Both the position numbers and the translations under genes were made by a program. The notes under the pieces are model-generated. The model was given only the letters and a program-made list of their open reading frames with translations. It did no database searches and had not been told where the DNA came from. From an uncultured Kiloniellaceae bacterium (GTDB lineage: Bacteria > Pseudomonadota > Alphaproteobacteria > Kiloniellales > Kiloniellaceae), in the NCBI GenBank assembly GCA_947493695.1, contig CANLSF010000004.1:611564-675563 (forward strand): a stretch of 64,000 nt of DNA, written 5' to 3'. Of this stretch, positions 43,899-53,021 are shown piece by piece; position 1 is the stretch's first letter, and each line of letters begins with the position of its first letter.

Positions 43899-44779
43899 AC
43901 TGGAACAGCGTGTCCTTCGACTGGAACCAGGCCCGGGCCTTTCTGGCCACTGCCGAGGAGGGCTCGCTCTCCGCCGCCGCCCGCGCGCTCGGCCAAACTC
44001 AGCCAACCCTGGGCCGCCAGGTTACAGCGCTGGAGGAGGAACTGGGCGTGGTCCTCTTCGAACGGATCGGTCGCAGCCTTGCCCTCACCCCCTCCGGCCT
44101 GGAGCTGCTCGACCATGTCCGCGCCATGGGCGAAGCCGCGGGCCGGATCTCCATGGCCGCCTCCGGCCGGTCCCAGTCGATCGAGGGACAGGTCTGTATT
44201 TCGGCGAGCGATGCCATGGCCGCCTATTTCCTGCCCGGGGTGCTCAAGCGCCTGCGCGAAATGGCACCAAAGATCGAGATCGAGGTGGTTGCCTCCAACG
44301 CGCTGAGCGATCTGCGCCGGCGTGAGGCCGACATCGCCATCCGCCATGTGCGCCCGGAGCAGCCGGACCTGATCGCCAAGCTGGTGCGCGAGAGCAAAGC
44401 CCACCTCTACGCCTCAAGCGAATTCATCGCCCGAGAGGGCCGCCCGGCAACACCTGAAGACCTGTCTAACAGCGACTTCATTGGCTTCGGTCAGACCGAC
44501 CGTCTGCTCACGGCCCTCAATGGCGCAGGTTTGTCGCTCACGCGCAGTAACTTCAGGATCGGATCAGAGAGTGGCGTGGTCGCCTGGGAACTGATGAAGC
44601 AGGGACTTGGCATCGGCATCATGTCCGAAGAGATCGCCGCCCTCACCCCCGGCATCGAACGCATTCTGCCCGACCTCCCGCCCTTCACCTTTCCGGTCTG
44701 GCTGACCACGCACCGGGAACTGCGCAGCAGCGCAAGAATCAGACTGGTGTTCGATCTGCTGGACGAGGTTTTGAGCTAG
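43895..44779 (+). CDS. LysR-family transcriptional regulator
   Basis: 294 residues: winged helix ARAFLATAEEGSLSAAARAL, GQTQPTLGRQVTALEEELG, then a substrate-binding domain (VCISASDAMAAYFLPGVLKRL, IAIRHVRPEQPDLIAKLV). Divergent from the methyltransferase gene. No strong ribosome site precedes the ATG; a short leader frame ends at it. Effector unknown. Confidence 0.92.
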   Translation: MNWNSVSFDWNQARAFLATAEEGSLSAAARALGQTQPTLGRQVTALEEELGVVLFERIGRSLALTPSGLELLDHVRAMGEAAGRISMAASGRSQSIEGQVCISASDAMAAYFLPGVLKRLREMAPKIEIEVVASNALSDLRRREADIAIRHVRPEQPDLIAKLVRESKAHLYASSEFIAREGRPATPEDLSNSDFIGFGQTDRLLTALNGAGLSLTRSNFRIGSESGVVAWELMKQGLGIGIMSEEIAALTPGIERILPDLPPFTFPVWLTTHRELRSSARIRLVFDLLDEVLS

Positions 44780-44942
44780 AAAGGTGGAACAGAGAGCACG
44801 AGAAATTCGTCACTTCCGAACAGATGCGCCCCTAAGCTCTGTGACTATTTCGTGGCCACGTCATTCCTATACGAACGATTATTGACACCGCAATCTTAAC
44901 GAGCAAAAATTAAAAACCATTGATAACATTAGGATTTGTCAG

Positions 44943-45686
44943 GTGGATTTTCGTAGGTTGTTAGATAATCTCCATAACGAAACGCAAGAAGAGCGCTTGA
45001 TTGATCATATCATCGCCGAGTTCCAGGATCTGGCGCCCTCGTGCGGTTTCTTCTGCGCGGGCTCTCCGGTCATGGGCACGCAGGGCGTTTTGGACAAGGT
45101 GCAAAGTGGCCGGACGCTTGGCGCTTTTGTGAATGAGGAGACCCTGAAGACTGTCCTCAGCGACGACAAGATGCGCGCTGCAGACAAGTTCCCTGAGTAT
45201 TGCAAAAATAATCATCAGCCCCTTATCTGGGAATGCGATCCGACCAGGGTTGAAGACTACGACGAGCGGCGATTGTTCTCGCTTGCAGCGGATTTCGAAG
45301 TGCGACGCGGCATCACCGTTCCCATTCATCAACTCAATCGAGAGACCTACGGAAACCTGACCCTGTTTTTCGATCAGGCTGACCTCAAGCACTCGGAGAG
45401 ACTAAACCAGACACTCCACGACATTCACATCTCCGCCCTTTACCTCGACGCAAGGCTCACGGCACTACGCAGCTTTGCTCCCAAGCCGGGGCTTTTATCG
45501 GCGCGGGAACGCGACTGTATCGCCCTGCTCGCCGCCGGCTATCGAACGGCGCAGATTTCCGACCGGCTGCTTTTATCCGACGCGACAGTCAACGAATACA
45601 TCGGTAACGCCCGACGCAAACTAAAGGCGCGTACGCGGGCGGAAGCTGTTGCCCGGGCGGTTCAATATGGTTTGGTGCAACTCTGA
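44943..45686 (+). CDS. LuxR-family regulator with autoinducer-binding-like domain
   Basis: 247 residues. The N-terminal domain contains RRGITVPIHQLNRETYGNLTLFF, the most conserved strand region of acyl-homoserine-lactone receptors, but the usual Asp-Pro/Trp ligand residues are only partly matched. The C-terminal HTH is LLSARERDCIALLAAGYRTAQIS, LLLSDATVNEYIGNARRKL. The start is GTG, with AGGA about 9 nt upstream. No luxI-type synthase is in the window, so it would be a LuxR solo. Confidence 0.85.
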   Translation: MDFRRLLDNLHNETQEERLIDHIIAEFQDLAPSCGFFCAGSPVMGTQGVLDKVQSGRTLGAFVNEETLKTVLSDDKMRAADKFPEYCKNNHQPLIWECDPTRVEDYDERRLFSLAADFEVRRGITVPIHQLNRETYGNLTLFFDQADLKHSERLNQTLHDIHISALYLDARLTALRSFAPKPGLLSARERDCIALLAAGYRTAQISDRLLLSDATVNEYIGNARRKLKARTRAEAVARAVQYGLVQL

Positions 45687-45976
45687 TTCCGCCTGTCTGA
45701 AATAGCACTGAATCGCGCAGGTGACGATCCCTCAGTTTTGAGGGATTTACGACAAACACCAGTTTTTTGCATTCTCCCAGTCGGCCGAACAACAAACGCG
45801 CAGTTGTCGTTGGGTCGAGGCTGTTTGGCCTAAGTGATTGCAATAAAACTTGCCTTTAACACGAGAGCTCGTAGGCCTTCGGCAGTTCATCACTCTGCCA
45901 CTACATTATGATGTGTTCATTAAAAATTTTTGTTCGGTGCTCACTCACTGCAACAATAAACCAATAGGAAAACCTG

Positions 45977-46543
45977 ATGTTTTTTTATTCTTCTCTTCAT
46001 AAATGCTATCGCCCTTTAGTCTCGGGTTGTGCGCTTATCGCATGGGGCTTCATCTGCTTTTCTGCCCTTTCTCTAGCCAGCCCCGAAGCCTTCGCCATAG
46101 ATAGTAAATCCTATTCACCCATCGGCTGTCAGTATTGGACTTCAGGCGAAAACACCGCGCGAGAAAACATGGGCGTTTCTCAGCTGGGTTGGATCCGAAA
46201 CAAATCTTCGAGTGAAGACCTAGGGGTGGTATGCCCTCTGATCCGCGACAGCATGGATCACGATATAAAAAACGTTGTCGTGTATGGCATGCTTTCAGGG
46301 TCACGCGATACGAAATGCGACTTTCGGGTTCTCAGTGTCGCGAAAGGCGCCCTACAATCAGCCCTGGTCTATGATACAAAAATTCGCCTTCAACGAATTC
46401 AACAGGGTGAACCGGTAATTGGCGGCCGATGGTCGAATATCGATATCGAAGACAACGATTCGTCTCGGTATTCGTACAGCGTGTTTTGCCAACTCGCGCC
46501 CGGGCACTCGCTAACACAAATCTATGTCGAAGAAGTGAGCTAA
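45977..46543 (+). CDS. Exported protein of unknown function
   Basis: 188 residues with a long N-terminal signal (VSGCALIAWGFICFSALSLASPEAFA-ID). The mature part has four cysteines (GCQYWT, VVCPLIRD, TKCDFRV, VFCQLAPG). No family recognised. AGGAAAACCTG precedes the ATG. Its stop overlaps a PEP-CTERM gene fragment in another frame, which may mean that the 3' end has been replaced. Confidence 0.65.
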   Translation: MFFYSSLHKCYRPLVSGCALIAWGFICFSALSLASPEAFAIDSKSYSPIGCQYWTSGENTARENMGVSQLGWIRNKSSSEDLGVVCPLIRDSMDHDIKNVVVYGMLSGSRDTKCDFRVLSVAKGALQSALVYDTKIRLQRIQQGEPVIGGRWSNIDIEDNDSSRYSYSVFCQLAPGHSLTQIYVEEVS

Positions 46544-46734
46544 CCGTTAGCGGTGGTGGTGAAACGGTCAACAGCCTGATCGGAAGAGTGCGCATCACCG
46601 ACACCTCCGACAACATCTCCACGATGGCGATCGATAATTTTAGACTCGAGGGCCCCGCTGTCAGCGTTCCGGAACCTTTGACGCTGGCTCTTTTCGGTCT
46701 TGGTCTTGCCGGTCTCGGTTTCACCGGTTGTTAA
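46540..46734 (+). pseudogene. 3' remnant of a PEP-CTERM protein gene
   Basis: The last ~64 codons of a frame that has no start of its own read RITDTSDNISTMAIDNFRLEG, then VPEPLTLALFGLGLAGLGF, a clear PEP-CTERM sorting motif and membrane helix. The frame stops right after FTGC; in the next frame the sequence goes on RLLKKLQKR, the basic tail that normally ends this signal, so a frameshift is likely. The upstream part of the gene is absent and the fragment abuts the stop of the preceding gene. Confidence 0.6.
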
Positions 46735-46990
46735 AAAAACTGCAGAAACGACCTCACAAACCAAAACACATAAGGCGGTAGATCACTGGAACGAGCGTCT
46801 TCGTTCCGCATCACGTTTAAAGGAACTGCAGAGCGAAACCTGGGCCATCGGTTATTGCTGAACCGCAACTATGCAGATCCGTCGATTTAAATACGTCAGA
46901 AACGCTCCCCGTCCGTCCGTTGTGCAAGGCCCCGCGAAGGCTTGGCGCAGCGCGCCGGACGCCGGAGATAACACAGGAAGGCTGTTCTCC

Positions 46991-47743
46991 ATGAAAACGA
47001 TTGTCTGCGGACTTCTTTTTGCCTCGTGCATCATACCCACAGCTCATGCTGTTCCTCTCACACCCGGCGGGCTGGTTTCCACGGTCGGAACGACGACCGG
47101 CGCGTCACCCGATCTTGCCGGTGTTCCGGTCTTCGAAGACCTGCAGGACTTTCGCATTATCACTGCTGACCTGGGTCCGTTTTTTTTCACTGTTGGCGGT
47201 GAGATTGAAAACCGGGTCGTGCGTTCAGGCAATCTCGATACTCTTATTTTTCAACCCCGCATCGTCTCGACCACAAACATAGACGTGGCAATTGACAGGT
47301 TCGCGGTCACCGCGTTTCGCCTGGAGGGCTTCGGTGACTTCGCGACAGATGTCGACTTCCTGACCGACGGTCCCGGCGACAAAGGTCCGACCGCGGTCAG
47401 CCGCTCTCTCGACGGAGACACGCTGGATTTCTTTTATTTCGACAGCTTGTTTATCGACAACCTTTCAATGGGGCTGAAAGAAGCCTCCTTCTTTCCCACA
47501 ATCCTGACCGATGCAACGAACTATGCAACGACCGGCAGTCTCACGGTCTTCGGACGTGACATCACCGACCCGGACGATCCCGGCCCCGTTCTTATGGTGA
47601 CCGTTGACGGCATAGCGGTCCCGACCCGCGCGTCGGTGGTCGCGGTTGCGGAACCTGCCTCCTGGCTCACTCTCCTCTTGGCGATCACCTTGCTTGCTTT
47701 AACGAAACCCACCAAACAGCGATCCCGTCGTTTGAGCCCTTAA
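46991..47743 (+). CDS. PEP-CTERM-type exported protein
   Basis: 250 residues: signal peptide (IVCGLLFASCIIPTAHA-VP), a beta-rich middle, and a C-terminal VAEPASWLTLLLAITLLAL followed by the basic RSRRLSP. This is the three-part sorting signal (EP motif, helix, basic tail) recognised by exosortase, with A in place of the first P. It should be exported and processed at the C-terminus, often in species making exopolysaccharide. AGGAAGG precedes the ATG at 46991. No exosortase gene is in the window. Confidence 0.75.
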   Translation: MKTIVCGLLFASCIIPTAHAVPLTPGGLVSTVGTTTGASPDLAGVPVFEDLQDFRIITADLGPFFFTVGGEIENRVVRSGNLDTLIFQPRIVSTTNIDVAIDRFAVTAFRLEGFGDFATDVDFLTDGPGDKGPTAVSRSLDGDTLDFFYFDSLFIDNLSMGLKEASFFPTILTDATNYATTGSLTVFGRDITDPDDPGPVLMVTVDGIAVPTRASVVAVAEPASWLTLLLAITLLALTKPTKQRSRRLSP

Positions 47744-47819
47744 AAAGAGCTACCTATCCACGCCACAGCTTCGAAGCACGCAGTCAAGACTTGAATATCG
47801 ATCACAAAGAGGGGTTACG

Positions 47820-49013
47820 ATGGTCAAATCAGCTGAGCAGATACTGTCCTCCACCGAATTCAAAAAAAGACTCAAGAAGCTCCGGGCAAATGCACCCACT
47901 CTGTCTGACAAAATTAAGTTGGAGGATTTTGAGTCCTGGGAAGACATTGTTGAGCTCTTTAAGGCTTATGAAACGGCGCCGGAGGAAAGCTTAAGCAGAA
48001 AAGATATACGTGTAGCCGCGCGGGCAAATCCCCCGCAGCAAGTATCCAAATCCTCATCTCGCAGAAAAAATCCCACTCCGATTTCCAAACCTGCGAAACT
48101 TTCAAAGCCGTCAAAACCGGCACGCGCAACTGCTGAAACTGTGGAACCCGGGATCAGTCATGGCCCTCCGCAGCGTTTTATATCCACCCGCCTGATCGTC
48201 CCTGAACCAGAACTCAGTGATTGCAAATTCCGCCGGCAGCGTCGAGGTATTGGAAAATGCACAGGAGAAAAACTTAAGAGGGTCAAAAGCGCCTTTGGAA
48301 ACGCGTATATCATGGTGGAAGCAGCGAAACTCGAAGTGCGGTTGATTCAGAAGCGGCCTGACCTGGCGCAGGTATTTTGGCACGGCTCGGTTAAGTTCGA
48401 AGAGGCCTCGCTTTCTTACTGGTTCGGTGAAGACTACAGCGACCGTAAACTAGCAAACACTCTGCACGAGATTGAACAGATACTGAGCGAATGGTCATCT
48501 GCGTTTCGGAGTGGGTTTCGTGATGTTCTCCCCGTGTTCATTCGCTGCAAATCGAAGGGGCCCGTGTCCGGCAATGCACCGGCGAGGCACTTGGTGAAAA
48601 ATACGATTGAACTAATGCCGCGTTACTTCGAAATGGAGAGAGCTAAGCAGGTCATCACGATGATGCATGAAATGGGGCACCGCAGCACATCCCTGCTGCG
48701 TCCACGAGATGAACGTCACACGGGGATTTGTGTCGGTGGTTGGAACAAGAAAAAGAACATGTGTTACCGGGATACCTCAGAAGTCAAAAAATTCCGAAGA
48801 CTCTTCAAAGGCGGCAATCCTAGATTGCTCGCACAAGCTGCGACGCGCGGCGACTCCAGCGCTCGAAAAACAGCGCTCAACAATATCGACAATTATGTCT
48901 GCTATATATGGAATCGTTACATCGACCACTCTGAGTACAGCCTTCGCCTCTTAGCGCCGGATGCAAAACCGGCAAAGTTAAAGCCAGGCGCCAGCAAGCC
49001 GGCTAGCTCCTGA
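47820..49013 (+). CDS. Putative zinc metallopeptidase, M35/aspzincin-like
   Basis: 397 residues, no signal peptide. A Lys/Pro/Ser-rich linker (~70-108) joins a small helical N-domain to a C-terminal domain with HEMGH at 283-287, preceded by AYIMVEAAKLEVRL, SYWFG and IELMPRYFEM, and followed by ALNNIDNYVCYIWNRY. Order and spacing resemble M35/lysine-specific endopeptidases (WFG, HExxH, N-x-D-x-Y). The third metal ligand, usually Asp in a GTxxD segment, is not obvious; the region GICVGGWNKK and CYRDTSE is candidate. Could be a toxin-like effector or a decayed peptidase. Confidence 0.55.
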   Translation: MVKSAEQILSSTEFKKRLKKLRANAPTLSDKIKLEDFESWEDIVELFKAYETAPEESLSRKDIRVAARANPPQQVSKSSSRRKNPTPISKPAKLSKPSKPARATAETVEPGISHGPPQRFISTRLIVPEPELSDCKFRRQRRGIGKCTGEKLKRVKSAFGNAYIMVEAAKLEVRLIQKRPDLAQVFWHGSVKFEEASLSYWFGEDYSDRKLANTLHEIEQILSEWSSAFRSGFRDVLPVFIRCKSKGPVSGNAPARHLVKNTIELMPRYFEMERAKQVITMMHEMGHRSTSLLRPRDERHTGICVGGWNKKKNMCYRDTSEVKKFRRLFKGGNPRLLAQAATRGDSSARKTALNNIDNYVCYIWNRYIDHSEYSLRLLAPDAKPAKLKPGASKPASS

Positions 49014-49193
49014 CACTTTTTGCCGCGATGATCATAGAAGGCCATAGGTCAGACCTTGAAGGTTTCACCCGATAATACCCCTGGTAAAGATGGCTCAGTC
49101 GTCTGAACCGCCCGGCTCCAGAGATAAAGGAGAGGAAGTGATGTTTGTTTTTTGGCGAATCGCTCAAGAGCACTTTAGTTGGCTCAGTGGCCC

Positions 49194-50189
49194 TTATTCC
49201 GCTTTCGCAAAAAACGCCCTCACTACTTCATCGTGCCAGGCAGACTCGCCATCACGCTGGTGGAACCCCACGTGCCCGCCTTTTTCCAGCAGCAGGGTTC
49301 GGATCTGCTGGTTCTCGAGCGACAGCGCCGGGATATAGCTCGCCGCCGGAATCCAGGGGTCATTCGCGGCATGGATCAGCAGGCTCGGCAGGTTGATCGC
49401 CTCCAGGAAACTACCTGCGGAACAGCGGCGGTAGTAGTCTTCCGCGCCCGTGAAACCGTTCGCAGGTGCGACGATCTTATCGTCGTACTGGTAGATGTTC
49501 TCCAGATCCTGCAAAGCCTCCCGCGTCACCCCGGCCTGCTCCAGAACCGACGTCGAGGTTTCCGCCTTCATACGGCGCAGCAGATAGTTCTGATACAGCC
49601 GGTTGCGCGGGGCCATCATGCGGGCCTGGGTGGCCTTCAGGTCAAGGGGTGCAGAGACTGAGACCGCCGCGTGCACAGGAAAATCATGGCCGTACTCAGC
49701 CAGGAACTTCAACATCATATTGGCGCCCAGAGAGTAGCCGACCAGATGAAAGCCCTGGGCACAGACTGCTGGTTCCTGCGTCTGTAAGCCCGTCAGAAAG
49801 TCCCGCAGATCTTCACTGCGCCCGGCGTGATAGTGAAAACGGCTTGCACTTGATCCCGGCCCCGCACCGCGCAGGTTCATGCGCAGCACCGCGAACCCCT
49901 CCGCCAGCAGCACGCGCGCCGTATTGCGGATATAGGCGCTGTCGGCACAACCGGTCAGACCATGGATCAGGAGAGCCAGAGGGCGTCCTTGCGACTTCTC
50001 AGTGTTCTCATGTAACTCCGCGATCAGGCGATCACCGCTGCCGTCGGACATCGCGATTTCGATACGCCGGGACGGCCAGGGCGAGAGATCCGCATCGCGC
50101 CGCAGGATATAGTTCCGCAGCGTCTGCAGGTCACCGCCGATCCAGGGGAAACGCTCCACAAAGGGCGTTGGCGGCGTCCAATCCGCCAT
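49194..50189 (-). CDS. YheT-family alpha/beta hydrolase
   Basis: 331 residues. ALLIHGLTGCADSAYIRN is the oxyanion region, GYSLGANMMLKFLAE carries the nucleophile serine, NDPWIPAASY the acid and GGHVGFH the histidine. FPWIGGDLQTLRN at the start is typical of the YheT/EMB8 group. Substrate unknown. The frame is open upstream to 50306, but MADWTPPTPF is the family-like start. Confidence 0.88.
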   Translation of the reverse strand: MADWTPPTPFVERFPWIGGDLQTLRNYILRRDADLSPWPSRRIEIAMSDGSGDRLIAELHENTEKSQGRPLALLIHGLTGCADSAYIRNTARVLLAEGFAVLRMNLRGAGPGSSASRFHYHAGRSEDLRDFLTGLQTQEPAVCAQGFHLVGYSLGANMMLKFLAEYGHDFPVHAAVSVSAPLDLKATQARMMAPRNRLYQNYLLRRMKAETSTSVLEQAGVTREALQDLENIYQYDDKIVAPANGFTGAEDYYRRCSAGSFLEAINLPSLLIHAANDPWIPAASYIPALSLENQQIRTLLLEKGGHVGFHQRDGESAWHDEVVRAFFAKAE

Positions 50190-51076
50190 ATCCAGCCTGC
50201 GCGCCTGCTTCAGGTTACCGTCCAAACTCTTTTGCCCTTTCGCTTTGCCCGTAGGCTCATTGCCGAGCTCCTTTTTCCTCAAGCCCCTCAATCTGCCTCT
50301 GGCCACTTGAGAAAACTAGTCTCAACGCTCCTCGGTGCAAGGTTTCAAGTCTTACATTCCATAGGCAGCAACGCGATTCACATTCTTGGGGGCGGCAAAA
50401 GCCGCGAGGTTTGGCCGGACTTGCACGATCTTGGCCTCTCTAGAACTCGAACGCGACGCGACACAACTTCTGAAAATCCGAAGCTCCCTTTTGCTGCCGT
50501 CGCGCCTCTCGCTATTCTCATCCGGGCAATCATGCGCAAAATTGCATCAGGCTCCTGCGGCCCTGCGGGTTCACAGCCCAAAGGCGCGACTGTAAGTTCA
50601 CTCAGAGCTCAGGCAGGTCGCTGCTCCACGCATTCGGAGCAGGGTTTTGGGCTTAAGGAGGGCGCGGCGAGAGCGTTATTCCTGCTTAGAAGCAGAATGT
50701 TCATTTTAAACGCAACCTGGAATGCAGTTTTTCACTCATGCGAATGTGGGAAGGATCGCGTTCCGGGCTTTTGGATCAGACAAGAAGCATTACTCTATCC
50801 AAGTTATTTCTCGCTGTGGCTCCGGTCACAGCATTCATATTACCCTGTTACTCTCGGCGAGACAGGCAGGCCGGAGCCCCGGACATTAATCCGGCGGCAA
50901 AGGTGCCTACACCGGTTGCGACCGGATCTTTCAGCAAGACTTGAAGGATCTGGAAGCTTCCGGCTCCCTCCATCACAGCGCCTGCGGCTTTCTTCGATCG
51001 GCATCGACGCGCAGCCGCTGCATTTATTCGGGCAGCCCTTGCGATCGGGGACAGTCCCCGCAAGCCAGCCCGATCT
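50190..51076. other. Gap between two hydrolase genes
   Basis: About 890 bp. Long frames on the + strand (50232-51344) read through both flanking genes and have shadow-like Arg/Ser-rich composition. Two short leftward frames (50378-50581 and 50848-51093) also lack a good start. I see no RNA gene. It may be decayed coding sequence. Confidence 0.35.
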
Positions 51077-51949
51077 TCAAACGGTACGGGCATTCAGCCA
51101 GTCGCGGATAATCCCAATCTGCGCCACGTCCATTAGTGCTGGCGCGTGCGCGCAGTCGGGAATCGTCTCCAGATCGGCCTTGGGACCACGTTCGGTCATC
51201 TCGCGGGCTGTTTCCTCCAGCAGTAGATCCGAGTCCACCCCGCGCAGCACCAGGCTCGGGCAGGTAATCGCATCCCAGACCGGCCAGAGGATGACATCGT
51301 TCAACTCGGCCTGCTTGAAGGCATCCGCAATGCGCGGATCGTAATTCAGCCCGTACCTACCGCCACCGGTCTCGACCACCGTGACCTCCGTCAACTTGCG
51401 CCACTCTTCGTCGTTCAGCTTCCCAAAGCCCGCGTAGGTCGCCCGGGCGAAGCGTTTGGCTGCGGCAAAGTCATCAAAGACCGGTTCCGCACCGACATAA
51501 GTCGCGATGCGTTCCAGCGCTGCCTTGGGGATCAGCGGCCCGGCATCGTTCAGGACCAGGGTCCGGATCGGCGTCTGAGGCTGCGCCGCCAGCATCATCC
51601 CGATCAGCGCGCCCATGGAGGTGCCGACCCAGTCAACCACCGCCACGTCCAAGCGCGCAATCAGCATTGCCATGTCCGCGAGATACTGCGGATAACCGTA
51701 ACCCTGCGGATTGAGCAAGCGATCGCTTTCACCCCGTCCCACCACATCGGGACAGATCACACTGAAGCCCTGCCCCGCCAGATCCGCCGCCAGCGCATCG
51801 AAGTCCCGGCCATTGCGCGTCAGGCCATGAACGCACACCACCGTGCGCCCCTTATCGGCAGCCCCCGCCTCCGGCAGCCATTCACGGTAAACCACCTTGT
51901 GGAATCCGCTCGTCGAGAGGCCGAGAAAACTCTGCAGGTTGGGCTTCAT
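51077..51949 (-). CDS. Alpha/beta hydrolase
   Basis: 290 residues. VCVHGLTRNGRDFDALA is the oxyanion loop, VDWVGTSMGALIGMM has the nucleophile serine, RGVDSDLLLEETA carries the acid and DCAHAPALMD the catalytic histidine. Broad esterase/epoxide-hydrolase-type family; substrate unknown. Confidence 0.88.
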   Translation of the reverse strand: MKPNLQSFLGLSTSGFHKVVYREWLPEAGAADKGRTVVCVHGLTRNGRDFDALAADLAGQGFSVICPDVVGRGESDRLLNPQGYGYPQYLADMAMLIARLDVAVVDWVGTSMGALIGMMLAAQPQTPIRTLVLNDAGPLIPKAALERIATYVGAEPVFDDFAAAKRFARATYAGFGKLNDEEWRKLTEVTVVETGGGRYGLNYDPRIADAFKQAELNDVILWPVWDAITCPSLVLRGVDSDLLLEETAREMTERGPKADLETIPDCAHAPALMDVAQIGIIRDWLNARTV

Positions 51950-52077
51950 ATGGTCACTTCCTCTGTCCGGCGGCAGTCCGGTTCACCGATGTTTCCATCC
52001 AGGTCTGGATATCTGCAGCAGTCTAACCGATTGTTCTTGCCGACGAAAAGTGAAGCTTCCTGGTCTCACGCCGCCCT

Positions 52078-52689
52078 TCACCGCCCGGGTGGCGTAAAGC
52101 TCTTGCGTGCCTGCGCGACCTTTGCCCGGATCACGCAGTCTTCCGCATGATCATTGATCAGCCCCATGGCCTGCATGAAGGCATAAACCGTGGTCGGTCC
52201 AACGAACTTCCAGCCTTGTTTCTTGAGCGCCTTCGAGAGCGTCACTGAAGTCTCTGATCGCGAAGCCGTCTGCGGCGTACCCAGTTCCGCTGCATCCGGC
52301 TCATAACGCCAGAAGAACGCCGCCAGCGATCCCTCCTGCGCAACCAGCTCGCCTGCGCGCTTTGCATTGTTTATCACCGCCTCAATCTTGCCGCGATGGC
52401 GCACAATACCCTCATCGGCCAACAGGCGTTCGACATCGCGCTGGGTGAAGCGCGCGATCTCTTCAAAGTCGAAATTACTAAAGGCCGCGCGAAAATTCTC
52501 CCGCTTGGCAAGTATGGTCCGCCAGCTCAGTCCTGACTGAAACAATTCCAGCGTCAGTTTTTCGAACAGACGCCGGTCGTCAGAGACCGGAAAACCCCAT
52601 TCGCGGTCATGGTAATCAAGGAATTCCGGCGCCGCCCCGCTCCAGCGGCATCTGAGTTTACCGTCCGGCCCCGTAACTGTCGTGCTCAT
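52078..52689 (-). CDS. tag: DNA-3-methyladenine glycosylase I
   Basis: Removes 3-methyladenine from alkylated DNA. 203 residues with RCRWSGAAPEFLDYHDREWGFP, FEKLTLELFQSGLSW and KFVGPTTVYAFMQAMGLINDH, the typical Tag blocks; zinc-binding residues include the N-terminal C and C-terminal H/C (DHAEDC). Starts as ATGA overlap with the YCII gene, so both are co-transcribed. Confidence 0.95.
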   Translation of the reverse strand: MSTTVTGPDGKLRCRWSGAAPEFLDYHDREWGFPVSDDRRLFEKLTLELFQSGLSWRTILAKRENFRAAFSNFDFEEIARFTQRDVERLLADEGIVRHRGKIEAVINNAKRAGELVAQEGSLAAFFWRYEPDAAELGTPQTASRSETSVTLSKALKKQGWKFVGPTTVYAFMQAMGLINDHAEDCVIRAKVAQARKSFTPPGR

Positions 52690-52973
52690 GTGGCCAAAAA
52701 CGCCAGCCGCTCGTCCGTTTTCGCCGGTGTGATCTCGAGGATTTCAGCTGTAACAACCTTTTCCGCGACGAAGGGATCTTCCTGAACCCGCCTCTCAAGC
52801 TCCTCGCGCGAAACGCCGTGGGCCAGGATTCCGCCTCCTGCGTTGGGTTGCAGGCTCCCGACCAGCAGAAAAACACCCGCTTCCAGTCCCTGCGCAATCC
52901 AGTCCTTGTGTCCCTGCATGAACTGACCCGCCTGGCTTTTGTTCTCCGCGAATTTCAGCAATACAACAAACAT
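52686..52973 (-). CDS. YciI-like (YCII domain) protein
   Basis: 95 residues: VVLLKFAENKSQAGQFMQGHKDWI with the conserved histidine, LLVGSLQPNAGG and the QEDPF-VAEKV segment of the family. Upstream of tag with 4-bp overlap and about 50 bp after the TetR gene. Function of the family unknown. Confidence 0.88.
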   Translation of the reverse strand: MFVVLLKFAENKSQAGQFMQGHKDWIAQGLEAGVFLLVGSLQPNAGGGILAHGVSREELERRVQEDPFVAEKVVTAEILEITPAKTDERLAFLAT

Positions 52974-53021
52974 CTCTTCTCACCTTCCATTGATCTCAAC
53001 GCCTGACAGGGCCTAACGCCG

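Noticed and set aside
49046..49057. AGGTCAGACCTT, similar to the REP core
   Set aside because: It is a different near-palindrome and lacks the extended 23-nt element.
50232..51344. Rightward frame of 370 codons over two hydrolase genes
   Set aside because: It reads through the ends of two well-supported leftward genes and has no domain-like composition.
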